DNA of 64,000 nt from Clostridiales bacterium (GTDB lineage Bacteria; Bacillota; Clostridia; Oscillospirales; Oscillospiraceae): NCBI GenBank assembly GCA_021205725.1, contig JAJPWY010000036.1, forward strand, positions 1 through 64,000, written 5' to 3'. Shown one piece after another: positions 1 through 10,131 of this stretch; the stretch's first letter is position 1, and every line of letters begins with the position of its first letter. Position numbers and translations under genes: made by a program. Below the pieces are notes generated by a model that saw only the letters and a list, made by a program, of their open reading frames with translations, searched no databases and was not told the origin of the DNA.

Positions 1-2
1 CT

Positions 3-1595
3 CCCCCGCCCCATCACGACATCTACTCCATTGAGGACCTGGCCCAGCTGATCTACGACCAGAAAAACGCCAACCGGAACGCCCGTATCAACGTGAAGCT
101 GGTCTCCGAGGCAGGCGTGGGCACCATCGCCGCAGGCGTGGCCAAGGGCGGCGCTCAGGTGGTGCTCATCTCCGGCTATGACGGCGGCTCCGGAGCCGCT
201 CCCAAGAGCTCCATCCACAACGCCGGCCTCCCCTGGGAGCTGGGCGTGGCGGAGACCCACCAGACCCTCATCCAGAATGGCCTCCGCTCCCGCATCGTCA
301 TCGAGGCGGACTCCAAGCTGATGACCGGCCGGGACGTGGCTATCGCCTGTCTGCTGGGCGCTGAGGAATTCGGCTTCGGCACCGGCCCCATGGTGGCCAT
401 GGGCTGCGTCATGATGCGGGTGTGTAACCTGGACACCTGCCCCATGGGTATCGCCACCCAGAATCCCGAGCTGCGCAAGCGGTTCATCGGCAAGCCGGAA
501 TATGTGGAGAACTATATGCGCTACATCGCCCAGGAGCTGCGGGAAATCATGGCAAAGCTGGGCATCCGCACGGTAGAGGAGATGGTGGGCCGCTCCGACC
601 TGCTCAAGGTTCGGGAGCACATGGTCACCGACCGGGCCGCCACTGTAGACCTGTCCCGTATCCTGAACAATCCCTGGATCGACGACCCCCGGCCCCAGCA
701 CTTCGTCCCCGAGGACGTGTACGACTTCCAGCTGGAAAAGACCCTGGACGAATCGGTGCTGCTCAAGCGGATGGGCAAGAATCTGGCCAAGGGCAAGCCT
801 CAGCGCATTGAGATCGACGTGACCTCCACCGACCGGGCTCTGGGCACCATCTTCGGCTCGGAGATCACCCGTCTGTATCGCAACACCCTGCCGGACGACA
901 CCTATGTGGTCAAGTGCAACGGCGGCGGCGGACAGTCCTTCGGTGCGTTTATTCCCAAGGGCCTGACCCTGGAGCTGGAGGGCGACTCCAACGACTACCT
1001 GGGCAAGGGGCTCTCCGGCGGCAAGATCATCGTCTACCCGCCCAAGGGCAGCAAGTTCAAGGCGGAGGAGAACATCATCATCGGCAACGTGGCCCTCTAC
1101 GGCGCCACCGGCGGCGAGGCGTACATCTCCGGCGTGGCCGGGGAGCGGTTCTGCGTCCGTAACTCCGGCGCTACGGCGGTAGTCGAGGGCGTAGGCGACC
1201 ACGGCTGCGAGTACATGACCGGTGGCCGGGCGGTGGTGCTGGGCCCCACGGGTAAGAACTTTGCGGCAGGTATGTCCGGCGGCATCGCCTATGTGCTGGA
1301 CATGAAGCGGGATCTCTATATGCGGGTGAACAAGTCCATGGTGGCCATGGAGACGGTCACGGAGAAGCACGACATTATGGAGCTGAAATCCCTCATCCAG
1401 AAGCACGTCCAGGCGACCGGCTCTGAGCTGGGCAAGCGCATCCTCTACAACTTTGACGCCTATCTGCCCAACTTCAAGAAGATCATGCCTCAGGACTACA
1501 ACCGGATGCTCCAGGCCATCGCCCAGCGGGAGGAGAAGGGCATGACCCGGGAGCAGGCGGAGATCGACGCATTCTATGCGACGGTCAACCAGTAA
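3..1595 (+). CDS. gltB: Glutamate synthase (NADPH) large subunit, C-terminal part; 5' end outside the window
   Basis: Open frame runs in from the window start ([66 protein letters not shown]), FMN/3Fe-4S region [14 protein letters not shown]-terminal GXGXG beta-helix repeats; followed immediately by gltD. Confidence 0.96.
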   Translation, partial: PPPHHDIYSIEDLAQLIYDQKNANRNARINVKLVSEAGVGTIAAGVAKGGAQVVLISGYDGGSGAAPKSSIHNAGLPWELGVAETHQTLIQNGLRSRIVIEADSKLMTGRDVAIACLLGAEEFGFGTGPMVAMGCVMMRVCNLDTCPMGIATQNPELRKRFIGKPEYVENYMRYIAQELREIMAKLGIRTVEEMVGRSDLLKVREHMVTDRAATVDLSRILNNPWIDDPRPQHFVPEDVYDFQLEKTLDESVLLKRMGKNLAKGKPQRIEIDVTSTDRALGTIFGSEITRLYRNTLPDDTYVVKCNGGGGQSFGAFIPKGLTLELEGDSNDYLGKGLSGGKIIVYPPKGSKFKAEENIIIGNVALYGATGGEAYISGVAGERFCVRNSGATAVVEGVGDHGCEYMTGGRAVVLGPTGKNFAAGMSGGIAYVLDMKRDLYMRVNKSMVAMETVTEKHDIMELKSLIQKHVQATGSELGKRILYNFDAYLPNFKKIMPQDYNRMLQAIAQREEKGMTREQAEIDAFYATVNQ

Positions 1596-1609
1596 AGGAG
1601 GCGTCTATC

Positions 1610-3094
1610 ATGGGTAAATTGACAGGCTTTATGGAATATGCCCGCACCGGCAACCCCGCCGTGGAGCCGCTGGAGCGCATTAAGAACTTCAACGAGTTTC
1701 ACCCCATGCTCCCCCGGGAGGAGCGGCAGGAGCAGGGCGCCCGGTGCATGGACTGCGGCGTGCCCTTCTGTCAGTCCGGCGTCCAGCTGGGCGGGATGTA
1801 CACCGGCTGTCCCCTGCACAACCTAATCCCCGAGTGGAACGACATGATCTACCGGGGCAACTGGGAGCACGCCCTGTCCCGGCTGCGCAAAACCTCCAAC
1901 TTCCCAGAGTTCACCGGCCGGGTCTGCCCCGCCCTGTGCGAGGCGGGCTGCACCTGCGGCTTCCACGATTCCCCGGTGACGGTGAAGGAGAACGAGCTGG
2001 CCCTCATCGAGTACGGCTATGCCAACGGACTCATTCAGCCCCAGGTGCCAAAGGTGCGTAGCGGCAAGCGCGTGGCGGTGGTGGGCTCCGGCCCCTCCGG
2101 CCTGGCCGTGGCCGATCAGCTGAACCACCGGGGCCACTGGGTCACGGTCTACGAGCGGTTTGACCGCATCGGCGGTCTGCTCATGTACGGCATCCCCAAC
2201 ATGAAGCTGGAAAAGCAGATCGTCCAGCGCCGGGTGGAGCTGATGGCAGACGAGGGCGTCCGGTTCGTCACCAACTGCAACATCGGCGTGGACAAGTCCG
2301 CCCAGGAGCTCATCGACGAGTATGACGCCGTGGTGCTCTGCTGCGGGGCCTCCAACCCCCGGGACCTGAACAACCCCGGCCGGGACGCCAGGGGCATCCA
2401 CTTCGCCGTGGACTTTCTCCGGGCCAACACCAAGAGCCTGCTGGACTCCGGCCTGACCGACGGGAAATTTATCTCCGCCAAGGACAAGGACGTCATCGTG
2501 GTGGGCGGCGGCGACACCGGCAACGACTGCATCGGCACCTGCATGCGCCACGGCTGCAAGAGCATCACCGCCCTGGAGATGATGCCGGAGCCGCCTCTGA
2601 CCCGGCAGGCCTCCAACCCCTGGCCCCAGTGGCCCCTGGTGAAAAAGACGGACTACGGCCATGAGGAGGCCATCGCCGTCTTCGGCAGCGACCCCCGCAT
2701 CTACCAGACCACCGTCAAGGAGTTCCATGCCGACGAGAACGGCGATCTGTGCGCCGTCACCATCGTCCACCTGGAGTCCAAAACGGACGAAAAGACCGGT
2801 CGCCGGATGATGGTGCCGGTAGAGGGCAGCGAGGAGACTCTACCCTGCCAGCTGTTGCTCATCGCCGCAGGCTTCCTGGGCAGTCAGAAGTACGTCACCG
2901 ACGCCTTCGGCGTGGAGCTGAATCCCCGCACCAACGTCAAGACGGAGGACGGAAAGTACAAGACCAGCGTGGAAAAAGTCTTTGTGGCCGGCGATATGCA
3001 CCGGGGCCAGTCCCTGGTGGTCTGGGGCGTGGCCGAGGGCCGTGGCTGTGCCCGGGACGTGGACGAGTACCTGATGGGCTACACCTTCCTGTGA
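1610..3094 (+). CDS. gltD: Glutamate synthase small subunit
   Basis: MGKLTGFMEYARTGNPAVEPLERIKNFNEF, Cys clusters CMDCGVPFC and CPALCEAGCTCG, Rossmann motifs VVGSGPSGLAVADQL and VVGGGDTGNDC; 14 nt after gltB. Confidence 0.97.
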   Translation: MGKLTGFMEYARTGNPAVEPLERIKNFNEFHPMLPREERQEQGARCMDCGVPFCQSGVQLGGMYTGCPLHNLIPEWNDMIYRGNWEHALSRLRKTSNFPEFTGRVCPALCEAGCTCGFHDSPVTVKENELALIEYGYANGLIQPQVPKVRSGKRVAVVGSGPSGLAVADQLNHRGHWVTVYERFDRIGGLLMYGIPNMKLEKQIVQRRVELMADEGVRFVTNCNIGVDKSAQELIDEYDAVVLCCGASNPRDLNNPGRDARGIHFAVDFLRANTKSLLDSGLTDGKFISAKDKDVIVVGGGDTGNDCIGTCMRHGCKSITALEMMPEPPLTRQASNPWPQWPLVKKTDYGHEEAIAVFGSDPRIYQTTVKEFHADENGDLCAVTIVHLESKTDEKTGRRMMVPVEGSEETLPCQLLLIAAGFLGSQKYVTDAFGVELNPRTNVKTEDGKYKTSVEKVFVAGDMHRGQSLVVWGVAEGRGCARDVDEYLMGYTFL

Positions 3095-3116
3095 GCCTCC
3101 CCATCTGAAATAATTG

Positions 3117-3155
3117 AACCCCCTGCTGGGCAGAAGTCCGGCAGGGGGTTCTTTG
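3117..3155. terminator. Intrinsic terminator between convergent gltD and histidine kinase gene
   Basis: GAACCCCCTGCTGGGCAGAAGTCCGGCAGGGGGTTCTTT: GC-rich stem followed by T-rich tract. Confidence 0.8.
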
Positions 3156-3167
3156 CGTCTGGGGCCA

Positions 3168-4433
3168 TTACAGGGGCAGCGTCACCGTCATCAGCAGGGT
3201 GTCTCCGTTCTGGAGGGAGGCAGCGATCCTGCCCTTGTGGGCGTTTACGATCATCTGGGCGATGGAGAGGCCGATACCGTGCCCCTCCACCTTGGCGGAG
3301 CTGCGGGAGGGGTCTCCCCGGTAGAAGCGGTCGAAGATGTGCTCCAGGCTCTCCTGGGTCACTCCCTCCGCCGTGTTGCGCACCAGCAGCCGGAGATTAC
3401 GGCCCAACTGCTCCAGCGTCAGGACGATCTCTCCCCCCTCCGGGGAATATTTCAGCGCATTGTCCAGCAGGATACCCGTGAGCTGGCGGATGGCGTTTTC
3501 GTCTCCGTGGAGGGTGAGCATGGGCTGGATACGGCTTTCGAACCGCTTGTTCTGGGTCTTTGCCAGGGCCTGGAAGGACTGGGCCGTCTCCCCCACCACG
3601 TCGGAGATGGGGAAGTCGATCATCTGGAACTGCTCCTCCCCCTCCTCCATCCGGGACAGGGCGATGAGAGCGCCGGTCAGCTTGGCCAGGCGATCCGTCT
3701 GCCGCCGGATGTCCTGGAGCCACTCGTTTTCGCCGATGTCCATCTCCAGCACCTCAGCGTCGGCGTCGATGATGGTCAGAGGGGTCTTCAGCTCATGGCC
3801 TGCGTCGGTGATGAACCGGCGCTGCTTGTCGTAGCTCTCCGCCACCGGCCGAATAATGCGCCCGGAGAACAGGATCATGAGCAGCAGCACCGCCGCCAGT
3901 CCCACGGCGGAGATGCCGCAGCTGGCCTTTAAAAAGGAGTAAAAGGTGGAGAGGTTCCGCCCGCAGTCCAGGAAGATGACCCGGGTGCCGCTCTCGTCGC
4001 TGGTGATGGCATAACGGTAGTCGGAGAGGAATCCCCGTTCGGCCCCCCGGCTCACCGCCTCCTGGGCGTACTCGATGGCGGCGGAGGTGTCCACGGCGGC
4101 GATTTTTCCCGTGTCCACCGTCTCCACCTCTCCCTCGCTGTTGAGCAGCACGGAGAAGTACCGGGACTCGTAGGGCAGCTCCGGAGACATCACCCGCATA
4201 CCGCCCAGGCCGCTGTTCGACGGCGGCACGCTTCCGTCTCCCTGCTTCTGGCTCTGGCTCTCCTGCCGGGGGAATGCGCCGTTGTTGTCCACCAGGATGT
4301 CCAGCACCTGGTCGGCGTCCTCCACGATACCCTGGTAGTTTACCAGGTTCACGCTCCCCATGATGGCCAGCAGCACCACCAGCAGGGAGAGCATGGACAT
4401 GGCGATAAACTTGACCCGGAGCTTGCGTATCAT
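3168..4433 (-). CDS. Two-component sensor histidine kinase
   Basis: Starts MIRKLRVKFIAMSMLSLLVVLLAIMGSV; two TM segments; H-box DAGHELKTPLTIIDADAEVLEM; N, G1/G2 boxes (LLDNALKYSPEG, GHGIGLSIAQMIVNAHKG); 4-nt overlap with upstream regulator. Confidence 0.93.
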   Translation of the reverse strand: MIRKLRVKFIAMSMLSLLVVLLAIMGSVNLVNYQGIVEDADQVLDILVDNNGAFPRQESQSQKQGDGSVPPSNSGLGGMRVMSPELPYESRYFSVLLNSEGEVETVDTGKIAAVDTSAAIEYAQEAVSRGAERGFLSDYRYAITSDESGTRVIFLDCGRNLSTFYSFLKASCGISAVGLAAVLLLMILFSGRIIRPVAESYDKQRRFITDAGHELKTPLTIIDADAEVLEMDIGENEWLQDIRRQTDRLAKLTGALIALSRMEEGEEQFQMIDFPISDVVGETAQSFQALAKTQNKRFESRIQPMLTLHGDENAIRQLTGILLDNALKYSPEGGEIVLTLEQLGRNLRLLVRNTAEGVTQESLEHIFDRFYRGDPSRSSAKVEGHGIGLSIAQMIVNAHKGRIAASLQNGDTLLMTVTLPL

Positions 4434-5092
4434 GGCAGCTCCTCCAGAGAGTACCCGGCGTTCCGGGTGGCCTTGATCTGGATGTTGGCATGGAGGGCGG
4501 TCAGCTTTTTCCGCAGGTAGGAAATGTACACCCACACCACGTTGATCTCCGCCTCGCTGTCGTAGCCCCAGATCTTCTCCAGGAACCGTTCGGTAGGGAT
4601 GAGCCGCTTTGGCATCTCCAGCATCTGGAACTCCCGGTTGGCCAGCCGGAAGCTCCCCGTGGGAGAGGACAGCTCAAAGGTGGCCCGGTTCAGAGTGATG
4701 TTGCCCACCTGGAGGCGGGAGTCCGGCTGGGCCGTCTGGGTCCGGGTCATGGCCCGGATGCGGGCCAGCAGCTCCCGGGAGTTGAAGGGCTTGGTCAGGT
4801 AGTCGTTGGCCCCGCTGTCCAGCCCCAGCACCTTGTCGTCGATCTCCGATTTCGCCGTGAGAATGAGGATGGGCACCTGGTTCCCTGCCTCCCGGGTGCG
4901 CCGGAGAACGGTGATGCCGTCCATTTTGGGCATCATCAGGTCTAAAATGACCCCGTCATAATCCCCGTTTTCCAGCCAGGCCAGGGCCTCCGCCCCGTCG
5001 TAGACCGCATCCACTGAGTAGTGGTTCTTCTCCAGGATGGCGACGATGGCTCTGGAGAGAGACCGCTCGTCCTCCGCCAGCAACAGGCGCAT
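4430..5092 (-). CDS. OmpR/PhoB-family response regulator
   Basis: Receiver LLAEDERSLSRA...VILDLMMPKMDGI...LTAKSEIDDKV, winged-helix C-term FLEKIWGYDSEAEINVVWVYISYLRKKL. Confidence 0.94.
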   Translation of the reverse strand: MRLLLAEDERSLSRAIVAILEKNHYSVDAVYDGAEALAWLENGDYDGVILDLMMPKMDGITVLRRTREAGNQVPILILTAKSEIDDKVLGLDSGANDYLTKPFNSRELLARIRAMTRTQTAQPDSRLQVGNITLNRATFELSSPTGSFRLANREFQMLEMPKRLIPTERFLEKIWGYDSEAEINVVWVYISYLRKKLTALHANIQIKATRNAGYSLEELP

Positions 5093-5290
5093 ACCGCTCC
5101 CCTCCCATTTTTATCATTGTATTTCAGTATATCCCGGATACCTTAAAGGGAATTAAAAGACCCTTTTCATCGGAACCATTCTACCACAACGCTCCCCATC
5201 TGTCACCTCTCTGCCCGCCAACTGTATGTCCTTTAAGGTTTGCTTATGGTTTTTCCCTTACAATTTCTTTACAGAAAGGGGTGCTGACGA

Positions 5291-6010
5291 ATGGGCACGC
5301 AGATGATCTTCCGGCGGTACGAGCTGAAATACCTGCTGACGCAGGAGCAGAAGCAGGCGGTGCAGGAGGCCATGGAGCCGCATATGGCCCTGGACCGCTA
5401 TGGGCGCACCACCATCCGTAATCTCTATTTCGACACGGACAGCTTTCTGCTGGCCCGGCACTCCATCGAGCACCCCGCCTACAAGGAAAAGCTCCGGGTG
5501 CGGAGCTACCGGGAGGCGTCCCCGGAGCTGCCGGTCTATGTGGAGCTGAAAAAGAAGTACGACTCGGTGGTCTACAAGCGGCGGCTGGCCCTGCCGGAGG
5601 AGCAGGCGGTGGACTGGCTGGCGGGCCTGAACGCCCCTCCCGTCTGCACCCAGATCGCCCGGGAGGTGGAATATTTCCGCCAGTACTACCGGACCCTGGC
5701 CCCCCGGGTCTACCTCTCCTACGAGCGGGAGGCGTACTACGACCGGAACGGCGGAGATTTCCGGGTCACCTTCGACGAGAATATCCTCTCCCGCACCGAC
5801 GACCTGACCCTGGAGGCTCCCCCCTGGGGCCAGGCGCTGCTGGAGCCGGGGCTGACCCTGATGGAGATCAAGACCTCCGGGGGCATCCCCCTGTGGATGA
5901 CCCATGTGCTCACCGAGCTCCACATCTACAGGACATCCTTTTCCAAATACGGCACCGCCTACCAGAATTTCCTTCTTCCGTGCGTCCAGGGAGGCAGACG
6001 ATATGCTTGA
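5291..6010 (+). CDS. VTC (polyphosphate polymerase-like) domain protein
   Basis: FRRYELKYLLTQEQ, LYFDTDSFLLARHSIEHPAYKEKLRVRSYRE, YVELKKKYDSVVYKRR, LMEIKTSGGIP: basic/acidic tunnel motifs of the VTC/CYTH-like fold; overlaps a DUF4956 gene. Confidence 0.88.
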   Translation: MGTQMIFRRYELKYLLTQEQKQAVQEAMEPHMALDRYGRTTIRNLYFDTDSFLLARHSIEHPAYKEKLRVRSYREASPELPVYVELKKKYDSVVYKRRLALPEEQAVDWLAGLNAPPVCTQIAREVEYFRQYYRTLAPRVYLSYEREAYYDRNGGDFRVTFDENILSRTDDLTLEAPPWGQALLEPGLTLMEIKTSGGIPLWMTHVLTELHIYRTSFSKYGTAYQNFLLPCVQGGRRYA

Positions 6011-6698
6011 TTCTCTCTTTCAGGGGCTGTTCGACAGCTCCACCACCGCCGTCATCTCGGTGACGGATTTTCTCCTCTGCGTGGGATGCTCCCTGGTCAT
6101 CGGGCTGCTGCTGGCCGGGGCCTATCTGTACCGCAGCCGTTATACGAAAAGCTTTGTGGTCACTCTGGCCATTCTCCCCGCCGTGGTCTGCGTGGTCATT
6201 ATGATGGTCAACGGCAACGTGGGAGCGGGAGTGGCCGTGGCCGGGACGTTCAGCCTGGTTCGGTTCCGCTCTGTCCCCGGCACAGCGAAGGAGATCGGGG
6301 CCCTGTTTCTGGCCATGGGGGCCGGGCTGATGACCGGGATGGGTTATCTGGGCTATGCTCTCCTGTTCACCCTCATCCTCTGCGCCGTCACCATGCTCTA
6401 CAGCCGTCTCAGCGAGGGACTGGGGAAGCGCTCCGCCCTGAACAAGACCCTCCACATCACCATCCCGGAGGATCTGGACTACACCGGGGTATTTGAGGAG
6501 CTGTTCGCCCAGTATGCCACCTCCTGGGAGCTGGTGCGGGTCAAGACCACCAATATGGGCAGCCTCTTTCGCCTGACCTACGATCTGACCCTCCGCAGTC
6601 CGGACGTGGAAAAGGAGCTGATCGACCGGCTTCGCTGCCGGAACGGCAATCTGGAGATCACCATTTCCCGGCAGGAGACGGCGGTCACCGAGCTGTAA
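6003..6698 (+). CDS. DUF4956 family membrane protein
   Basis: MLDSLFQGLFDSSTTAVISVTDFLLCVGCSLVIGLLLAGAYLYRSRYTKSFVVTLAILPAVVCVVIMMVNGNVGAGVAVAGTFSLVRFRSVPGTAKEI; start overlaps the 3' end of the VTC gene. Confidence 0.85.
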   Translation: MLDSLFQGLFDSSTTAVISVTDFLLCVGCSLVIGLLLAGAYLYRSRYTKSFVVTLAILPAVVCVVIMMVNGNVGAGVAVAGTFSLVRFRSVPGTAKEIGALFLAMGAGLMTGMGYLGYALLFTLILCAVTMLYSRLSEGLGKRSALNKTLHITIPEDLDYTGVFEELFAQYATSWELVRVKTTNMGSLFRLTYDLTLRSPDVEKELIDRLRCRNGNLEITISRQETAVTEL

Positions 6699-6712
6699 GG
6701 GGGTGCGATGGG

Positions 6713-8551
6713 ATGAAACAGCGTATTTCTCTCCTGCTGGCGCTGCTGCTGTGCCTCTCCCTGGCCCTCACCGGCTGCGAGGGTCAGGCGGCTGACACGG
6801 ACAGCGACGCCGTGACCGACAGCGACGCCGTCTCCGGCTCCGCCGACGCCGAAGCAGTCGCCCTGCTGGACACAGACGAGATGTTCACCGACCGGGACTA
6901 TGAGGTGGGCTACGACGAGAGCGAGTGCGTGGTCATCACCTTAAACGGCGACTCCGCCTCCTGCGATTCGGACAGCGTCACCGTCTCCGGCAGCACCGTC
7001 ACCATCACCGATGAGGGGACCTATCTCCTCACCGGCAGCCTCACCGACGGCATGGTCATTGTGGACGCAGACGATTCCGACAAGCTCCAGCTGGTGCTGG
7101 ACGGGGTGGACATCTGCTCCGGAACCTCCGCCGCCCTCTATATCCGCCAGGCGGACAAGGTGTTTCTCACCCTGGCCTCCGGCAGCGAGAACACCCTCTC
7201 CAACGGCGGCAGCTTTGTGGACATCGACGAGAACAGCATCGACGCCGTCATCTTTTCCAAGGACGACCTGACCCTCAACGGCTCCGGCACCCTGACCGTC
7301 CAGTCCCCGGCGGGACACGGGATCGTCTCCAAGGACGATCTGGTCATCACCAGCGGAACCTATGACATCACCGCCGACAGCCACGGTCTCTCCGGCAAGG
7401 ACAGCGTCCGCATCTCGGAGGGAGCCTTCACCATCGTCTCCGGCAAAGACGGAGTTCACGCGGAGAACGCCGACGACAGTTCCCTGGGCTATCTCTATAT
7501 CGCCGGAGGAACCTTTGACATCACCGCCGAGGGCGACGGTCTCAGCGCTGAAAGCATCCTCCAGATCGACGGGGGAACGTTTACCGTCACCACCGGCGGT
7601 GGCAGCGCCAACGGGGAGAGCGACCGGAACGACAGCTGGGCCCGGTTCGGCGGTATGCAGTACAGCGCCGACAGTAGCGACGAGGACACCGCCAGCGTCA
7701 AGGGAGTCAAGTCCTCCGGCGATCTGGTGCTCAACGGCGGGACGTTCACCGTTGACGCCGCAGACGATGCCCTCCACTCCAACGCCGACCTGACGGTCAC
7801 AGGCGGGACCTACACCCTGTCCTCCGGGGACGACGGGATGCACGCAGACGGGACGCTAACTATCACCGGCGGAACGCTGAACATCGTCACCAGCTATGAG
7901 GGCATCGAGGGCCAGAGCATCGACCTCTCCGGCGGGGTCATCTCCGTGACCGCCAGCGACGACGGACTGAACGCCTCCGGCGGCAACGACGAGAGCGGCT
8001 ATGCCGGCTTCGGCGGTGGTATGGACGCCTTCAGCGCCGACACGGACTGCACCCTCACCATCTCCGGCGGTACCCTGACCGTCACCGCCGGAGGGGACGG
8101 CATCGACTCCAACGGCAGTCTCACCGTCACCGGCGGTACCGTCTGGGTAGATGGGCCAACCGACAGCGGGAACGGGGCGTTGGATTACGGCACGGAGGCC
8201 ACCATCACCAGCGGCACCTTCGTGGCTTTGGGCACCTCCGCCATGGCGGTGAACTTCGGCAGTAGCTCCACCCAGGGCTGTATGCTTGTGACAGTCAACA
8301 CTCAGCAGGCGGGCACGGAGATTTCCCTCGCTGACAGCAACGGTACTGTCCTGGTGTCCGGAACGGCGGGCAAGAGCTATAACTCCGTCCTCATCAGCTG
8401 CCCCGGGCTGGCCCAGGGAGAGACCTATACCCTGACCACCGGCTCGGACAGCACGGAGATTACCCTGAGCAGTCTGGTCTACAGCTCTACTGGCGGCGGC
8501 ATGAGCGGCACGATGGGCGACAACCGGGGCGGCCGGGGCGAGATGCGCTGA
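6713..8551 (+). CDS. Carbohydrate-binding-domain lipoprotein (DUF4353-like, repeated GGT/TITGG beta-solenoid)
   Basis: Lipobox LALTGCEG; repeats such as ITSGTYDITADSHGLSGKDSVRISEGAFTIVSGKDGVHAEN, TVTGGTYTLSSGDDGMHADGTLTITGGTLNI; 14 nt after the DUF4956 gene. Confidence 0.83.
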   Translation: MKQRISLLLALLLCLSLALTGCEGQAADTDSDAVTDSDAVSGSADAEAVALLDTDEMFTDRDYEVGYDESECVVITLNGDSASCDSDSVTVSGSTVTITDEGTYLLTGSLTDGMVIVDADDSDKLQLVLDGVDICSGTSAALYIRQADKVFLTLASGSENTLSNGGSFVDIDENSIDAVIFSKDDLTLNGSGTLTVQSPAGHGIVSKDDLVITSGTYDITADSHGLSGKDSVRISEGAFTIVSGKDGVHAENADDSSLGYLYIAGGTFDITAEGDGLSAESILQIDGGTFTVTTGGGSANGESDRNDSWARFGGMQYSADSSDEDTASVKGVKSSGDLVLNGGTFTVDAADDALHSNADLTVTGGTYTLSSGDDGMHADGTLTITGGTLNIVTSYEGIEGQSIDLSGGVISVTASDDGLNASGGNDESGYAGFGGGMDAFSADTDCTLTISGGTLTVTAGGDGIDSNGSLTVTGGTVWVDGPTDSGNGALDYGTEATITSGTFVALGTSAMAVNFGSSSTQGCMLVTVNTQQAGTEISLADSNGTVLVSGTAGKSYNSVLISCPGLAQGETYTLTTGSDSTEITLSSLVYSSTGGGMSGTMGDNRGGRGEMR

Positions 8552-8580
8552 CATTTCCCGGGAAACGGGCAAAGAAACCG

Positions 8581-8617
8581 GCAGCGGAGGCACAGTCTTA
8601 GGCCGTGCCTCCGCTGT
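8581..8617. terminator. Bidirectional intrinsic terminator-like hairpin between convergent genes
   Basis: CAGCGGAGGCAC-AGTCTTAGGCC-GTGCCTCCGCTG. Confidence 0.6.
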
Positions 8618-8640
8618 CGTTGAATGGTGCGGCGACGCCC

Positions 8641-10131
8641 TTATTCCTCTGTCGGTTCCAGCTCCCGGTCAAGGAGCGGCAGGGTCAGCTCCACGGAGAA
8701 CACCTCTCCCCTTCGCCCGGCGGAGAAGGCTCCGCCCATTTCCTGCACGATCCGCTCGCAGGTTTTCAGGCCGATGTTGGTGCTCTCCACCGGATTGGGA
8801 TCAGGTCGAACCCTGTTTTCCAGCGTAATGCGGATACAATCCTCCTCCGCCCTCTGCCGGATGACCACAGGGCGGGATGGATCGGCGTATTTTTCGATAT
8901 TGGAAAACAGATTGTCAAACAGCCGCTTCAAAAAGACCGCATCCACCCTTATAAAGTGCTGCCCCTGGATATACTGACAATCCATCTCCCAGCCATGCTC
9001 TGTCAACAGCATCTCATGCTCGCCGATGAGCTGACCCAGCAGGACGACTGCGTCCGTCGCCTCCGGCTTCATCTCGTGGCTGCTGTGGCCAAAGACCATG
9101 AAATATTGGAACAGCTTGTCTGCCAGCTCCTTGAGCTGGTAGGCATTCTTTTTGCAGATGCCCAGGTAGCTCCGGTAATTCTCGTCCTCGCTGTAGTCGC
9201 CCTCGTCCAGCAACTCCAGGAAGCCCAGCAGAACCGTCAGCGGCGTGCGGATGTCGTGGCTCATCCGGGTAATCAGGTCACTGTTGGCATTCCACGCCTC
9301 CTGCTCCGCCCGCATCTCCTGAATGATGGAGGTGCGCATGGTGTCCACATGCTCGGCAAGGATGCCCGTCTCGTCCCGGTTTTTGACCGTGATGGCTCCG
9401 TCCAGCTTGCCGTGGGCGATCACCTCCACCTCCTGAGAGAGCTTGATGATATAGCTGATGGTTCTCTGATGGTAGAACAGCACCACCAGCAGGAAAACAG
9501 CCAGAATAACCGCATAGGAGAGGATGGTGACAAACTCATATAGCGGCTCCTCCGAATACTCTGTCACCTGAACCAGATAGGTTCCGTCGGCAAATTCCAC
9601 CATCCGCTGTCCGGTGCCATAGCCGTAGTTCTCCGCCGTTGCCTCCGCCAGAGCCTGCTCCGCGTCCTCGTCATAGGTGGTGATGGTGTCGGTATAATAG
9701 CCCTCGTCCTCCGCCTCTCCCTCGGCGGGATAGTAGTTTTCCTCGTCCCACCAGCCGGAGTCCACGATGGCACGCATCTCCACGCCATCCTCCAGGAGCG
9801 TCACCTCGTATACCATCAGATAGATCCGGTTTTGCTGCTTTGCCCAGACGGTGATATCCCGGGCCTGTGCCGCTTTCAGATCCCGCTCCTGAACAAAGGT
9901 CTCAAATTTGTCCAGGATGCTTCGGCAACGCTCCGCCATCGCCTCCTCGCTGAGATAGACGTGGTCGATCAGGGCATCCCCCACCACCATGGTCAGACTG
10001 CCCAGTCCCATACCCAGGGCCAGACCCAGCAGCAGCACCAGCAGAAATTTTGCCTGTAACGAGAGATACCGCCGCCGCTTTGACTTTTGCTTTTCTTCTG
10101 TCCTGTCAATCAACCTGGTATCCCCTTCCAT
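8641..10131 (-). CDS. Two-component sensor histidine kinase (HAMP-containing)
   Basis: N-terminal TM LLVLLLGLALGMGLGSLTMV, second TM FVTILSYAVILAVFLLVVLFY, HAMP, H-box MSHDIRTPLTVLLGFLELL, ATPase LFDNLFSNIEKYADPS. Confidence 0.92.
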   Translation of the reverse strand: MEGDTRLIDRTEEKQKSKRRRYLSLQAKFLLVLLLGLALGMGLGSLTMVVGDALIDHVYLSEEAMAERCRSILDKFETFVQERDLKAAQARDITVWAKQQNRIYLMVYEVTLLEDGVEMRAIVDSGWWDEENYYPAEGEAEDEGYYTDTITTYDEDAEQALAEATAENYGYGTGQRMVEFADGTYLVQVTEYSEEPLYEFVTILSYAVILAVFLLVVLFYHQRTISYIIKLSQEVEVIAHGKLDGAITVKNRDETGILAEHVDTMRTSIIQEMRAEQEAWNANSDLITRMSHDIRTPLTVLLGFLELLDEGDYSEDENYRSYLGICKKNAYQLKELADKLFQYFMVFGHSSHEMKPEATDAVVLLGQLIGEHEMLLTEHGWEMDCQYIQGQHFIRVDAVFLKRLFDNLFSNIEKYADPSRPVVIRQRAEEDCIRITLENRVRPDPNPVESTNIGLKTCERIVQEMGGAFSAGRRGEVFSVELTLPLLDRELEPTEE

